64,000 bases of DNA. It comes from an uncultured Pseudomonadota bacterium (GTDB lineage Bacteria; Desulfobacterota; Desulfobulbia; Desulfobulbales; Desulfurivibrionaceae). The translations under genes and the position numbers were made by a program. Of the stretch, positions 1-10,450 are shown piece after piece (positions within the stretch are counted from its first letter, which is position 1; every line of letters begins with the position of its first letter). The notes under the pieces were generated by a model, which saw only the letters and a list, made by a program, of their open reading frames with translations, ran no database searches and was not told the DNA's origin. The stretch covers positions 1 through 64,000 of the forward strand of contig CALMMG010000002.1 of NCBI GenBank assembly GCA_937868185.1. The letters run 5' to 3'.

Positions 1-1427
1 AGCAACTGGTGATGACCCCCCAGTTGCAGCAGGCCATCAAGTTGCTCCAGCTTTCTCGGCTCGAGCTTGCCGAAACGATCCAGCAGGAAATCGAGATCAA
101 CCCTGTGCTGGAAGAAGCGCTTGACGGGCCGGATCAGAGCGAGGCAGAGCAGGAAGGCCATGGTCATGAGGCGCTGGACGCCCCGGTGCCCGAGCCGGAA
201 AAGACCACCGAGGTCCAGATGGAAAGCGACTCCTCCTTGCGGGAGATCGACTGGGAAAATTATAGCAACGACTATGAAAGCGGCTTCTCCAGCCGGGGCA
301 AAGACGACAACGACCTCCCCTCCCGCCTCGATATCCTGACCACCAAACCAGACCTGCACTCCCATCTTTCCTGGCAACTGACTCTTTCCCATCTTACTGA
401 GGAGGAACAGGAGATCGGTCATTTCGTCATCGGCAATCTGAACCGGGACGGGTTCCTGGTGGTAACGGAGGCTGAAATTGTCGAAGGTACGGGTTGCGAG
501 CCGGAGCTGGCCCACCGGATGATCGGTGTGGTCCAGGAGATGGATCCGGCCGGGGTCGGGGCCAGGGATCTCAAGGATTGCCTGCTGTTGCAGCTTGATC
601 GCCTGGGCCTTGGGGGGTCCCTGGCTGCAACAATCGTCCGGGAGCATCTGCATACCCTGGAAAACCGGAATTTCGGTGCCATTGCCAGGGGTACGGGCCG
701 CCCCATCGAGGAAATCCTCAGTGCGATCAAGGTGATCACCGAGCTGGACCCGCATCCGGGCAGGATCTATTCCGAAGAGGAGCCCCAGTACATCATCCCG
801 GATGTCTATGTACATAAGATAAGCGGCGAATATGTTATTCTCCTCAACGATGAAGGGCTGCCCCGTCTCAAGGTCAGCAACTATTACAAGGACATCCTGA
901 AAAAGGATTCCGGCGCTCCGGCCGAGACCAAGAATTATGTGCAGGATAAGCTGAAGTCGGCCTTGTGGCTGATAAAAAGCATTCACCAGCGGCAACGCAC
1001 CATCTACCGGGTGGTGGAATCGCTGCTCAAGTTTCAGTACGATTTTTTTGAAAAGGGGGTCGCCTTCCTCAAGCCTCTGGTCCTCCGCGATGTGGCCGAG
1101 GATCTCGGCATGCACGAATCAACGATCAGCCGGGTGACAAGCAACAAGTACGTGCACACCCCCCAGGGCACCTTTGAGCTGAAATATTTCTTCAACTCCT
1201 CCATCAGCCGCCATGACGGGGGGGAGGCCATGGCCTCGGAAAGCATCAAAGAGCGGATCCGCAGCATCATAGCCGGCGAGGACCATCAAGACCCCTTAAG
1301 CGACAATGCCATCGCTGAGATCTTCGCCAAGGAGGATATCAAGCTGGCCCGGCGCACCGTGGCCAAGTACCGGGAGCAGATTGGGATTCTCCCCTCTAAG
1401 TTCCGGAAAAAACCCAAGCTGAGTTGA
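1..1427 (+). CDS. rpoN: RNA polymerase sigma-54 factor RpoN (5' partial)
   Basis: Sigma-54, the alternative sigma factor that directs RNA polymerase to -24/-12 promoters and needs enhancer-binding ATPases. The reading frame is already open at base 3 (visible start QLVMTPQLQQAIKLLQ), so the first dozen or so residues lie outside the window and the GTG/ATG at 9-14 is not the true start. The N-terminal activator-interacting Gln/Leu-rich region is followed by an acidic linker, the core-binding region, a helix-turn-helix (near AEDLGMHESTISRVTSNK) and, about 20 residues from the C terminus, the diagnostic RpoN box ARRTVAKYRE. Length fits the family once the missing start is added. rapZ follows 42 bp downstream on the same strand, so the two are probably co-transcribed. 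Identity is certain; only the 5' end is missing. Confidence 0.97.
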   Translation, partial: QLVMTPQLQQAIKLLQLSRLELAETIQQEIEINPVLEEALDGPDQSEAEQEGHGHEALDAPVPEPEKTTEVQMESDSSLREIDWENYSNDYESGFSSRGKDDNDLPSRLDILTTKPDLHSHLSWQLTLSHLTEEEQEIGHFVIGNLNRDGFLVVTEAEIVEGTGCEPELAHRMIGVVQEMDPAGVGARDLKDCLLLQLDRLGLGGSLAATIVREHLHTLENRNFGAIARGTGRPIEEILSAIKVITELDPHPGRIYSEEEPQYIIPDVYVHKISGEYVILLNDEGLPRLKVSNYYKDILKKDSGAPAETKNYVQDKLKSALWLIKSIHQRQRTIYRVVESLLKFQYDFFEKGVAFLKPLVLRDVAEDLGMHESTISRVTSNKYVHTPQGTFELKYFFNSSISRHDGGEAMASESIKERIRSIIAGEDHQDPLSDNAIAEIFAKEDIKLARRTVAKYREQIGILPSKFRKKPKLS

Positions 1428-1469
1428 CCCGGATGCCTGTATCCTCTCTCGCCGTATCACACCGCCATC

Positions 1470-2342
1470 ATGCATGAAACCAGACCTCGCCCCCTGACCC
1501 TGACTATCATTACCGGCCTTTCCGGTGCAGGCAAGTCCACGGCACTCAATGTGTTTGAGGATGCCGGGTTTTTGTGCATCGACAATCTTCCGGTTTTTCT
1601 CCTTCTGCCCCTGCTCGACGGCATGGCCCGGCGGGCAGACGGTCCGCATCGGTTGGCCCTGGTTATGGATGCCAGGGATGCCGAGTTGGCCCCGGCTCTG
1701 GCCGGAGTTCTCAAGGAGGTTACGCCCAAGGCCACCCTGGCGCAGATCATCTTCCTTGAGGCCAATGACACGGTCCTGCTGCGTCGGTATAGCCAGCTGC
1801 GCCGCGCTCATCCTCTGGCCCAGATCGGGTTGGTCCAGGACGGGATCTCCTCGGAGAAAAAGCGGTTGGCCGGGCTTCGTCAATTGGCCGACCGGGTGAT
1901 TGACACCAGCAACCTCACCCCCACCGAGTTGCGGCAGAAGCTCCTTTTGCTTGAGGCATCCCCGGTTGCCGACATGCGGGTCAACATCTTTTCCTTTGGC
2001 CATAAACATGGGTTGCCCAGCGAGGCAGACCTATTGTTTGATGTTCGCTTTTTGCCAAACCCCTACTATGTTGCGGAGCTTAAGGAGAAAACCGGCCTGG
2101 ATGCGGCAGTGGCTGGTCATGCCCTGGACAATGCCAGCGGCGGCCAATTTCTCGTCCACCTTTTCTCCCTGCTTGATTTCCTGCTTCCGGAATTTGAACA
2201 GGCCGGCAAAGCCTACCTTACCATCGCCGTGGGCTGTACCGGTGGGAAACACCGCTCCGTGGCAGTTGCTGAGGCGATCCACCACCATCTGGTCGGGGGC
2301 AAATGGTCGGTGAAGCTCTTTCACCGCGATCTGGACAAATAA
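1470..2342 (+). CDS. rapZ: RapZ-family nucleotide-binding protein (RNase adapter)
   Basis: Member of the RapZ/YvcJ P-loop family. In enterobacteria RapZ binds sRNA GlmZ and recruits RNase E to control glucosamine-6-phosphate synthesis; in other phyla it binds nucleotides and its target is less clear. The 290-residue protein has Walker A GLSGAGKS at residues 16-23, a VMDAR segment, and the conserved C-terminal half with SFGHKHGLP, DVRFLPNPYY and VGCTGGKHRSVA, the region linked to RNA or metabolite binding. Length is typical (about 285). It follows rpoN directly; the hpf and ptsN genes often found between the two in proteobacteria are absent here. Start ATG at 1470 is the first in frame and gives the family's usual N terminus. 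Confidence 0.95.
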   Translation: MHETRPRPLTLTIITGLSGAGKSTALNVFEDAGFLCIDNLPVFLLLPLLDGMARRADGPHRLALVMDARDAELAPALAGVLKEVTPKATLAQIIFLEANDTVLLRRYSQLRRAHPLAQIGLVQDGISSEKKRLAGLRQLADRVIDTSNLTPTELRQKLLLLEASPVADMRVNIFSFGHKHGLPSEADLLFDVRFLPNPYYVAELKEKTGLDAAVAGHALDNASGGQFLVHLFSLLDFLLPEFEQAGKAYLTIAVGCTGGKHRSVAVAEAIHHHLVGGKWSVKLFHRDLDK

Positions 2343-2508
2343 GGTAACTGCCCCCTGCCGCACCACATCTACATCAGCAGCGAAGCAGCGCTGCTGAGCA
2401 GTTCCCTCCGTTGCTTTACGCTACTTTCTGGCTCTACGCGGATAGTTATCAAATAAGAAAAAGGACAGGGCAAAAGGCGCATAAACGGCCTGGGCCTGAT
2501 GAGCGCAT

Positions 2509-3186
2509 ATGACAGAAACACCATTACTGGACTGGCAGGCCATAGACACGGTCCTGCTGGACATGGATGGCACCTTGCTGGATCGCCATTTTGACGATTA
2601 TTTCTGGGAGCATTATGTGCCGGAGCACTATGCCTTGGAGCATGATCTCTCCATCGATGAGGCAAGGCTTGAACTGTTGGCCAAGTACAAGGGGAGAGAG
2701 GGAACCCTGGCCTGGACCGACCTGGATTTTTGGTCCAACGAACTTGGGCTCGATATCCCGGCCCTCAAGATGAAGATCAATCATCTTATCGGCGTGCATC
2801 CCCACGTCATTTCTTTTCTCAAGTTCTGCCGTCAGGCTGGCAAGAAGATCTATTTGGTTACCAACGCCCACAGCAAGACCCTGGTCATCAAGATGGAAAA
2901 AACTGCGTTGGCCGGCTATTTCGACCGAATCATCTGTGCGGAAGAGGTGGGGATGGCCAAGGAAGACCCGGTTTTCTGGCAGGGGCTGGAAGCGATGCTG
3001 GGCTATGAGAGGGAAAGAACCATGCTGGCCGATGATACCGCAAAGGTGCTGGCCTCTGCCCGGATTTACGGCATGGGATTTCTCATCTTTGTCGCCCGCC
3101 CCAGCAGCCGCAAGCCGGTTGCCCATTCAGAAGACTATCCCTCGGTGGTCACCTTCAAGGAACTCATTCCCGAGAGTGGTGGTTGA
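2509..3186 (+). CDS. yrfG: YrfG-like HAD-family GMP/IMP nucleotidase
   Basis: HAD-superfamily phosphatase that resembles E. coli YrfG, a 5'-nucleotidase acting on GMP and IMP. Motif I is LLDMDGTLLD (nucleophile Asp18, general acid Asp20), motif II is LVTNAHSKT, a Lys-bearing segment GMAKEDP follows, and motif IV is MLADDTAKV. The extended cap segment with DDYFWEHYVPEHYA and TDLDFWSNELGLDIPALK matches the YrfG subgroup better than generic HAD proteins. Length 225 aa is as expected. It stands alone, 166 bp after rapZ and 43 bp before the HEAT protein. Substrate is inferred from subgroup resemblance. Confidence 0.85.
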   Translation: MTETPLLDWQAIDTVLLDMDGTLLDRHFDDYFWEHYVPEHYALEHDLSIDEARLELLAKYKGREGTLAWTDLDFWSNELGLDIPALKMKINHLIGVHPHVISFLKFCRQAGKKIYLVTNAHSKTLVIKMEKTALAGYFDRIICAEEVGMAKEDPVFWQGLEAMLGYERERTMLADDTAKVLASARIYGMGFLIFVARPSSRKPVAHSEDYPSVVTFKELIPESGG

Positions 3187-3229
3187 TGCCTCGCTTCAGC
3201 CGTGACCCTGCGAGAACAAAGGAACAATC

Positions 3230-3619
3230 ATGCACGAAAAAGAGCAGGCGGAATTAATCACGGTTATTGCCGATTTTCTGGAGATGGGCCATGTGGAGAA
3301 CATTATGGCCATGTTTAAGCAGGATACCTCTCTCTACGCGCTCAGCGGCGAGCTGTTGCGCGATGAGCGGTTTATGGTGCGGGTGGGTATGGCGGTGCTT
3401 TTTGAGGAGATGAAGGCTATGCGACCACAGGAAGTGGTGCTGGCCATCCCGGCCCTGCTTCCTCTCCTTGCTGAAACAACGGTGTGGATGCGTGGCGAGG
3501 CTGTGAACCTGTTGGCTATCATCGGTACCCCCGAGGCGTTGGCGTATATCAAGCCCTTGGCCGATGACCCGGAGCCGCAGATCCGGGAGATGGTTGCAGA
3601 TATCCTAGCGTTAAGCTGA
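3230..3619 (+). CDS. HEAT-repeat protein of unknown function
   Basis: A 129-residue all-helical protein. The paired helices LPLLAETTVWMRGEAVNLLAI and the following segment with YIKPLADDPEPQIREMVADIL have the spacing and the Asp/Arg positions of HEAT repeats, which make protein-protein interaction solenoids. No catalytic motif, signal peptide or membrane segment. ATG at 3230 is preceded by AAAGGAACAATC, an acceptable ribosome-binding site. It follows yrfG by 43 bp and may share its transcript. Its last five codons and stop lie inside the perfect palindrome at 3605-3640. The partner is unknown. Confidence 0.75.
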   Translation: MHEKEQAELITVIADFLEMGHVENIMAMFKQDTSLYALSGELLRDERFMVRVGMAVLFEEMKAMRPQEVVLAIPALLPLLAETTVWMRGEAVNLLAIIGTPEALAYIKPLADDPEPQIREMVADILALS

Positions 3620-3640
3620 CAGCTGTCAGCTTAACGCTAG
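3605..3640. terminator. Perfect 36-bp palindrome between convergent genes
   Basis: The left half CTAGCGTTAAGCTGACAG is exactly reverse-complemented by the right half, giving up to 16 bp of stem around a 4-nt loop (AGCT) in RNA from either strand. It spans the last codons and stop of the HEAT-repeat gene and ends 8 bp before the aspS stop codon on the other strand. Position suggests a shared bidirectional terminator or RNA 3'-end stabiliser. Neither side has the run of T typical of intrinsic terminators, so termination strength is uncertain. Confidence 0.5.
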
Positions 3641-3648
3641 AAATCGGA

Positions 3649-5433
<1,785 letters not shown>

Positions 5434-5530
5434 AGGACTGCTCCTTGTAGGTAGTGAAAAATGAAAACGGATAAACGGTTTAACGCAACGATGCAGAGGC
5501 GCTGGTATGCGTAACCAAGAAATTTATCTC

Positions 5531-6814
5531 TTATGCTGCTCTTGCGGTTGCTGCAATCAATAGCGCACACAAGGCCTCTGTGGGCCCCGCTAACAGTACT
5601 TGCTGCTGTTCCTTGCTGATCATGTCGCGTAGCACCGCTTCGCCCTTGGCGAGCTCTTCCTCGCCCAAAATGAGGGCAAAGCGGGCCTTGGCCCGGTCTG
5701 CCTGCTTCATCTGGCTTTTCAGGCTCTTGCCCTCGAGGTCCATGGCCACCTGCAAACCTTTGCGTCTCAGGAGATGCACCAGGGGAAAGGCCCGGACCGT
5801 GGCCTCCTCACCCAAGGCGGCGACAAAAAGGTCTGTGGCGGTCTCAGGGCAGGCATTAGCGTTCTGCTGACTCAGTAGCAGGACCAGTCGTTCCATGCCC
5901 ATGGCAAAGCCGATGCCGGGCATCTTCTTGGCCCCGCCCAACTGCTCTACCAAGCCGTCGTAGCGGCCCCCTGCCCCCACCGCGCTCTGGGCGCCCAAGG
6001 CATCGGTGATCAGCTCAAAGGTGGTGCGGGTGTAATAATCCAGGCCTCGGACCATGAAGGGGTTCATCGTGTAGGGAACCGCCAGAAGATCAAGGCTTGT
6101 TTTCGTTTGCGTGAAATGGTCGGCGCAACCTGGGCAGAGATGGTCGATAATGGCTGGCGCGGCTACATACTGCTCTTGGCAATGACTGCTCTTGCAGTCC
6201 AGCACTCTCAGCGGATTGGTTTGGCTGCGCCGCTGGCAATCTTCGCAGATATGCTCCTTGCGATCGGACAGGAAATTTACCAGGGCCTCTTTGTAGGCGG
6301 GGCGACAAGCCGGGCAACCCAGGGAGTTGATCTGCAGGGTGGTGGTGAGGCCAAGCTCTTCAAGGATCAGCCAACCCATGGCGATCAGCTCGGCATCCAG
6401 GCGGGGATGATCCAACCCCAGCACCTCGACGCTCATCTGATGAAACTGCCGTAACCTCCCCTTCTGCGGGCGTTCGTGCCGGAACATGGGGCCGATGGTG
6501 TAGAGGCGTTGTACCGGAAGCTTGGCCTGCAAGCCATGCTCGATAAAGGACCGCAGCACCGAGGCGGTGCCTTCCGGCCGCATGGTGATAGAGTCGCCGT
6601 TGCGGTCACTAAAGGAGTACATCTCTTTTTCGACAATGTCGGTGGCCTCGCCGATGGACCGGGCGAACAGCTCGGTTTTTTCCAGGATCGGTACCCGAAT
6701 CTCGGTGAAGCCGAAGCGGTGGAAGATATCCCTGGCGGTTGCCTCGATATGCTGCCAAATCCCAACCTCATCGGGGAGGATATCCTTAAAGCCTTTCAGG
6801 GCCTGAATGCTCAT
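5531..6814 (-). CDS. hisS: Histidyl-tRNA synthetase HisS
   Basis: Class II synthetase for tRNA-His. Recognised by RPEGTASVLRSF (motif 2 region), the histidine-specific GLDYYTRTTFEL and AVGAGGRYDGLV signatures, and motif 3 GIGFAMGMERLVLLL, followed by the C-terminal anticodon-binding domain. The open frame reaches 6874, but the ATG at 6812-6814 gives the family N terminus MSIQALKGFKDILPDE and has AGGTGAGA about six bases upstream, so I use it (427 aa). A zinc-type cysteine cluster (CPACRPAYKE, CEDCQRR, CPGC) sits in the insertion, a variant seen in some bacterial HisRS. It is first in the hisS-aspS unit. Confidence 0.97.
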   Translation of the reverse strand: MSIQALKGFKDILPDEVGIWQHIEATARDIFHRFGFTEIRVPILEKTELFARSIGEATDIVEKEMYSFSDRNGDSITMRPEGTASVLRSFIEHGLQAKLPVQRLYTIGPMFRHERPQKGRLRQFHQMSVEVLGLDHPRLDAELIAMGWLILEELGLTTTLQINSLGCPACRPAYKEALVNFLSDRKEHICEDCQRRSQTNPLRVLDCKSSHCQEQYVAAPAIIDHLCPGCADHFTQTKTSLDLLAVPYTMNPFMVRGLDYYTRTTFELITDALGAQSAVGAGGRYDGLVEQLGGAKKMPGIGFAMGMERLVLLLSQQNANACPETATDLFVAALGEEATVRAFPLVHLLRRKGLQVAMDLEGKSLKSQMKQADRAKARFALILGEEELAKGEAVLRDMISKEQQQVLLAGPTEALCALLIAATARAA

Positions 6815-6903
6815 CGCGTGTCTCACCTGCACCGAAGATAAAAATACCCAGGAGTTTCGCTGGGGAAAATACACTAATCAGAGAAAATTACAGAAAAACA
6901 GAT

Positions 6904-6933
6904 ATTCTTATCCCACCTCTTGCAAAAAGTCAA
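6904..6933 (-). promoter_or_regulatory. Possible sigma-70 promoter for hisS-aspS
   Basis: Reading the minus strand, TTGACT (6928-6933) is followed after 17 bases by TAAGAAT (6904-6910), about 90 bp upstream of the hisS ATG. The -35 is good and the -10 is weak. The remaining sequence between hisS and the porin (6815-7107) holds this site and the porin terminator; I see no gene in it. Confidence 0.35.
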
Positions 6934-7024
6934 GAGAGGCAAGTGGGAGAACATGGCGAAGGTATTGAAAATGAAAAGATTGGTATGACGCGGTAAAGCT
7001 ACCAGCCATCAGCGAAACAACAAG

Positions 7025-7057
7025 AAAAAAAGCCCTGCCGGAATTTCCGGCAGGGCT
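7025..7057 (-). terminator. Intrinsic terminator of the porin gene
   Basis: On the minus strand a 12-bp GC-rich stem (AGCCCTGCCGGA and its complement, 3-nt loop) is followed by seven T residues. It lies about 50 bp downstream of the porin stop codon. A textbook Rho-independent terminator. Confidence 0.9.
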
Positions 7058-7107
7058 AGAGTTGAACAGTAACCAACTAAGAGGTTATGCAAAAGGCATA
7101 AACAGGA

Positions 7108-8454
7108 TTAGAAAGTCATGGTCAGAGAATGAGTCAGGATGTAAACATTCTCGGGGTTGCTGTCATTAAGAGTGGTAGTAGATTTGAAGAAATCGCCGGT
7201 ATCGAGGTAGCCGAAATGCGCTTCGTAGGTCAGGTTGTCGAGCAGCTTGTAGGCAGCGCCCACGTTGTACTCCCAGCCGTACTTGTCATCCTGGCCAGCA
7301 ATCTGAACCTCGTCCGCCTTGGCCCAACCGATGGCGCCGTGCAGGGTCAACTGGTTGGAAACCGCATAGTCGGCTGAGGCAACAATGGCATGGACGCCAG
7401 CAGTGGCCAAGGTGCCTGTGTTACCGCTGAAGATGTCGGTGTTCAGCATGCCGGTGCTACGGCCAGTGAGGATGTACAGGGGCTCGAACATGTCTCCAGT
7501 GCCGCTGGTAGCGGCAGTAGATCCAACAAGGGCAGCCTCAATGTCATTGGAATTCATATCCTGACCTTGGGCGTAGAAATACATGAGGCTGGGGGTCAGG
7601 GCGTCTATCTTGGCGCCAACCTGCAACATGCCAGCCCATGAATCATAGTCATTGGAAGTGGTAGCATTCCAATCCACTTTTCCAAAGTAATGGGTCAGCT
7701 CGGCGTTGACAAAGTAGTTGTCCATCTTGTACTTGCCGTAGGCGGTCAACTCCTGCTTGACATCTTTGATGCTGGCAGTGGATACACTAAGAAACTGTGT
7801 AGTCTCAGACATGTTGCGACCATAGCCATAATGGAGACCGGAATCCAGACTGTCGCTCTTGTAGTACACACGGGCGACATACTTATCGGTGTCTTTATCG
7901 CTCTGATAGGTGGCAGAAGGTGTAAGAATCGCCCCTGTCTGCTGATCCTTGCTCTTTTCGATGTAGAACAGGGTGGACCAAGGTCCATCTGCCAAGAAGG
8001 AAGGGTACAACATAACACGGTCGGCGCGTTTGTCGGAATCCATGAAGTTGGTGCCGTAGGTGCCTGCCGGGGTACGACCAAAGCGCATGTTGCCGATGGG
8101 GGAGGCATAGTCCATGTACAGCTGGTGGACATATACGTCATTATTGTTGGCCGCAGTGCTCGCGGTATCAGCCGAGCTACCCCACATGGTGTCGTCTGCC
8201 AAACGGATAACAGAGGACATGGAAATCTTGTCGTTCACCTTCATGGTCGGTTTGATCTCGAAGGTGTGCAGCCAGTAAGCATCGCTTGGATTGTCTGAGA
8301 CTGCGGTAGTAACAACACCGGCGCCGCGTGCGTCGGAAAGATAGGCGCCTTCAACCAGGTACTTACCGCTCATCTTGAACTCAACGGCTGAGGCAGTGGA
8401 GGCCAATCCCGCGATCAGGCCCAGTGCTGCGACTGTGGATAATACTTTTTTCAT
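7108..8454 (-). CDS. Outer-membrane beta-barrel porin
   Basis: A 448-residue secreted protein with a clear signal peptide (MKKVLSTVAALGLIAGLAS, cleavage near STASA/VEF) and a C-terminal aromatic residue (SLTMTF) typical of outer-membrane barrels inserted by BAM. The body alternates short amphipathic strands with Tyr/Gly/Asp-rich turns, for example MDNYFVNAELTHYFG and WEYNVGAAYKLLDNLTYEAH. It probably forms a diffusion channel; the substrate is not deducible. AAGGAG lies eight bases before the ATG. Own promoter (8502-8531) and terminator (7025-7057) make this a monocistronic, probably strongly expressed gene. Alternative: a member of a putative-porin family with narrow specificity. Confidence 0.85.
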   Translation of the reverse strand: MKKVLSTVAALGLIAGLASTASAVEFKMSGKYLVEGAYLSDARGAGVVTTAVSDNPSDAYWLHTFEIKPTMKVNDKISMSSVIRLADDTMWGSSADTASTAANNNDVYVHQLYMDYASPIGNMRFGRTPAGTYGTNFMDSDKRADRVMLYPSFLADGPWSTLFYIEKSKDQQTGAILTPSATYQSDKDTDKYVARVYYKSDSLDSGLHYGYGRNMSETTQFLSVSTASIKDVKQELTAYGKYKMDNYFVNAELTHYFGKVDWNATTSNDYDSWAGMLQVGAKIDALTPSLMYFYAQGQDMNSNDIEAALVGSTAATSGTGDMFEPLYILTGRSTGMLNTDIFSGNTGTLATAGVHAIVASADYAVSNQLTLHGAIGWAKADEVQIAGQDDKYGWEYNVGAAYKLLDNLTYEAHFGYLDTGDFFKSTTTLNDSNPENVYILTHSLTMTF

Positions 8455-8501
8455 CTCTTATCTCCTTTGATAAGTCTTAATAAAGAAAACAACTTAAACT
8501 C

Positions 8502-8531
8502 TTTAGAGCAAATTTAAAGAGGGAATGTCAA
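8502..8531 (-). promoter_or_regulatory. Sigma-70-type promoter of the porin gene
   Basis: On the minus strand a perfect -35 TTGACA (8526-8531) and an 18-base spacer lead to TCTAAA (8502-8507) as -10, followed by a roughly 45-base leader before the porin ATG. An A/T-rich tract lies upstream and could act as an UP element. Confidence 0.55.
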
Positions 8532-8566
8532 GTTTTTTTTACTATAGTGTAATTATTTTTACTTTT

Positions 8567-10270
8567 TTAATTGAGAGATTCGTTTCCTTGCACCTGCTTT
8601 TTGGTGAAATCCAGTTGATAGATGAGCATGGTGGAGGTTTGATCTGCGAACAGATCAAGTGAGCTGCTGCTTAAAATCAGGCCGACCAGCAGTTCTGCGC
8701 CCTTCTTGTCCGCATTGGGGCGGAGGAGATAGTCCACGATATAGCCGTCGATCTTTCTGGTTCGCCATAGCTCGGAAAGGGCGAGTCCGTTCCAACTGAG
8801 AGCATGAATCTCGCCGGATGGGTAGTTTTTCATATTTTCAAAAAGACGCGATGAGGTGGAGAGGTTTTTGTTGATGATGATGTCCATTTGACCATCGCCA
8901 TTCACGTCATAGGCGATGATCCGTGAGGGGATATAGATGCGGGTTGAGCCGTCCTGGGCGCTGCCCTTGCCTGCCCCGAAGCCCTCTGTGCCACCAATGA
9001 AGCGGGTGGTGCCGCCGTAAAAATCATCGCTTTTCCAGAGAACTGTTCCGCTGGAACGCATTACCTTGAGCCGGTCGTACTGGTCTATGGCAATGATTTC
9101 CCGGCTGCCATCGTTGTCCAGGTCAGCAATGGTGAAATCAAACAGGTTGACGCTGTCCGGGACTTCCATGGCGCTGCCGGCCTTCAGTCCGTCCTTGCTC
9201 AGGTCGAGACGGTAAATGCCGGGGGCCACAATCTTGTCGGAACCGGACCGCTGACCGGCCAACACCATGCCTTCTCCTGGGACGGGCATGGCCCGGATGT
9301 ACCACTTGGCATCCTGGAACAGATAGTTGGCCTTGTCCGCGCCAAGCCACTCGAAGGCGAAGGAGTTAGGCCCCTTATTGTCCGCGGCGCTGACATAGAT
9401 TTCTGGTTTGCCGTTTTTGTTGAGGTCCGCCACGGTTATGGCGTGAATTTTATACCCGACCTTGCCGGGAATCTGGCCAACCTTTCTCAACCGGTTGTCG
9501 TCGCGCTTAAAGATCTGGACCGAGTCGTTGTCGGCAAAGATGACCTCGTCTTGGCCGTCGCCGTCAAGATCGGCTGTTTCCATGTATTGGAGGGACAGCT
9601 TCATGTTCTGGGTTTTCTGGAATTCGCTGGTGATGCCCTTTGGGTAGATAAAGGGAGAGCCTCCTCCCGCGCCGGTGCGGCCGGCAAAGGCGCGATCTGG
9701 ATGAGCGGTGGCATACTGTGGCTGGGCCTGGGCGGTTGGCTGTCCGGCGGCCTGGGGCTGCACCAGGGCTGAGGCCGGGCGTTTGTGGGCGAAGATTTTT
9801 TCACTTATATCCCAGGCCAGGGAGTCGATGCTTTGGATAATCTCGCTTTCGTTCTTGGCTGTGGCATAAAAATTCCGAGGCTCACCCTTGGCCATCTCAA
9901 AGACCTTGGCATCCAGGGAGAGACTGCTGCCCAAGGCGGTGAGACTCCCGACCACCAGGAAATCCGCCTGGAGGGACTTGCCCAGCTTGAGAAACGCATC
10001 TGTCTGGGTTGGGGTTCCGGCGCTGGCCAGGGCTTTGTCTACCACACCCTTGTCGATCACGGTGAGGCCGATCTCTGAGGCAAGGCGGCTGGCAAGCATG
10101 TCACGGATGCCGGTGGTGAGATAGCTCATGTCTTGGGGGGCGTTGGCCTTGAAGGGCAGGAAGGCGATGCGTCCGGTTTGCGCAGCTCCGATTGTTGGCA
10201 GCGCAAGGTGCATGGCGAAAAGCAGTGCAACGAGCAAGGCTGGGATTGTGCGCTTGGTTTGTTTGAGCAT
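8567..10270 (-). CDS. Secreted FlgO/TolB-like protein with FG-GAP (VCBS) propeller
   Basis: The open frame extends to 10396, but ATG at 10268-10270 has AAGGAAA upstream and begins a signal peptide (MLKQTKRTIPALLVALLFAM), giving 567 aa. After cleavage near IGAAQT, residues about 30-175 look like the FlgO/CsgG/TolB-N fold that assembles in the periplasm (GRIAFLPFKANAPQDMSYL, ADFLVVGSLTALGSSLSLDA). A Pro/Gln/Ala-rich linker is followed by FG-GAP/VCBS calcium-loop repeats: DLDGDGQDEVIFAD, DLNKNGKPEIYVSA, DLDNDGSREIIAID and DVNGDGQMDIII. No catalytic site is evident. Likely a periplasmic or surface structural protein; the partner is unknown. It precedes the porin on the same strand but is separated from it by the porin's own promoter. 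Confidence 0.75.
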   Translation of the reverse strand: MLKQTKRTIPALLVALLFAMHLALPTIGAAQTGRIAFLPFKANAPQDMSYLTTGIRDMLASRLASEIGLTVIDKGVVDKALASAGTPTQTDAFLKLGKSLQADFLVVGSLTALGSSLSLDAKVFEMAKGEPRNFYATAKNESEIIQSIDSLAWDISEKIFAHKRPASALVQPQAAGQPTAQAQPQYATAHPDRAFAGRTGAGGGSPFIYPKGITSEFQKTQNMKLSLQYMETADLDGDGQDEVIFADNDSVQIFKRDDNRLRKVGQIPGKVGYKIHAITVADLNKNGKPEIYVSAADNKGPNSFAFEWLGADKANYLFQDAKWYIRAMPVPGEGMVLAGQRSGSDKIVAPGIYRLDLSKDGLKAGSAMEVPDSVNLFDFTIADLDNDGSREIIAIDQYDRLKVMRSSGTVLWKSDDFYGGTTRFIGGTEGFGAGKGSAQDGSTRIYIPSRIIAYDVNGDGQMDIIINKNLSTSSRLFENMKNYPSGEIHALSWNGLALSELWRTRKIDGYIVDYLLRPNADKKGAELLVGLILSSSSLDLFADQTSTMLIYQLDFTKKQVQGNESLN

Positions 10271-10450
10271 GACCGGTTTCCTTATTGAAAAGAAGAGTGA
10301 TTTTCCGTAGAGTTTAAAAGTTTTAAGCTTACCCCGAAGAAACGTGAGAGGGCAAGAGTTTTTTGTAGAAATGGGGGGCTCCGATGTTGTGTGCAATGGT
10401 TTAATTATCGCGGCTGATGCCGCTTTTACAGACAGGGTGAAAGGTCAACC

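Noticed and set aside
2375..2396. Hairpin CAGCAGCG/CGCTGCTG after rapZ
   Set aside because: 8-bp stem without a T-tract in a CAG-rich stretch; too weak to call a terminator.
2343..2508. Possible RNA gene in the rapZ-yrfG gap
   Set aside because: No cloverleaf or known RNA structure could be drawn; left as an ordinary intergenic stretch.
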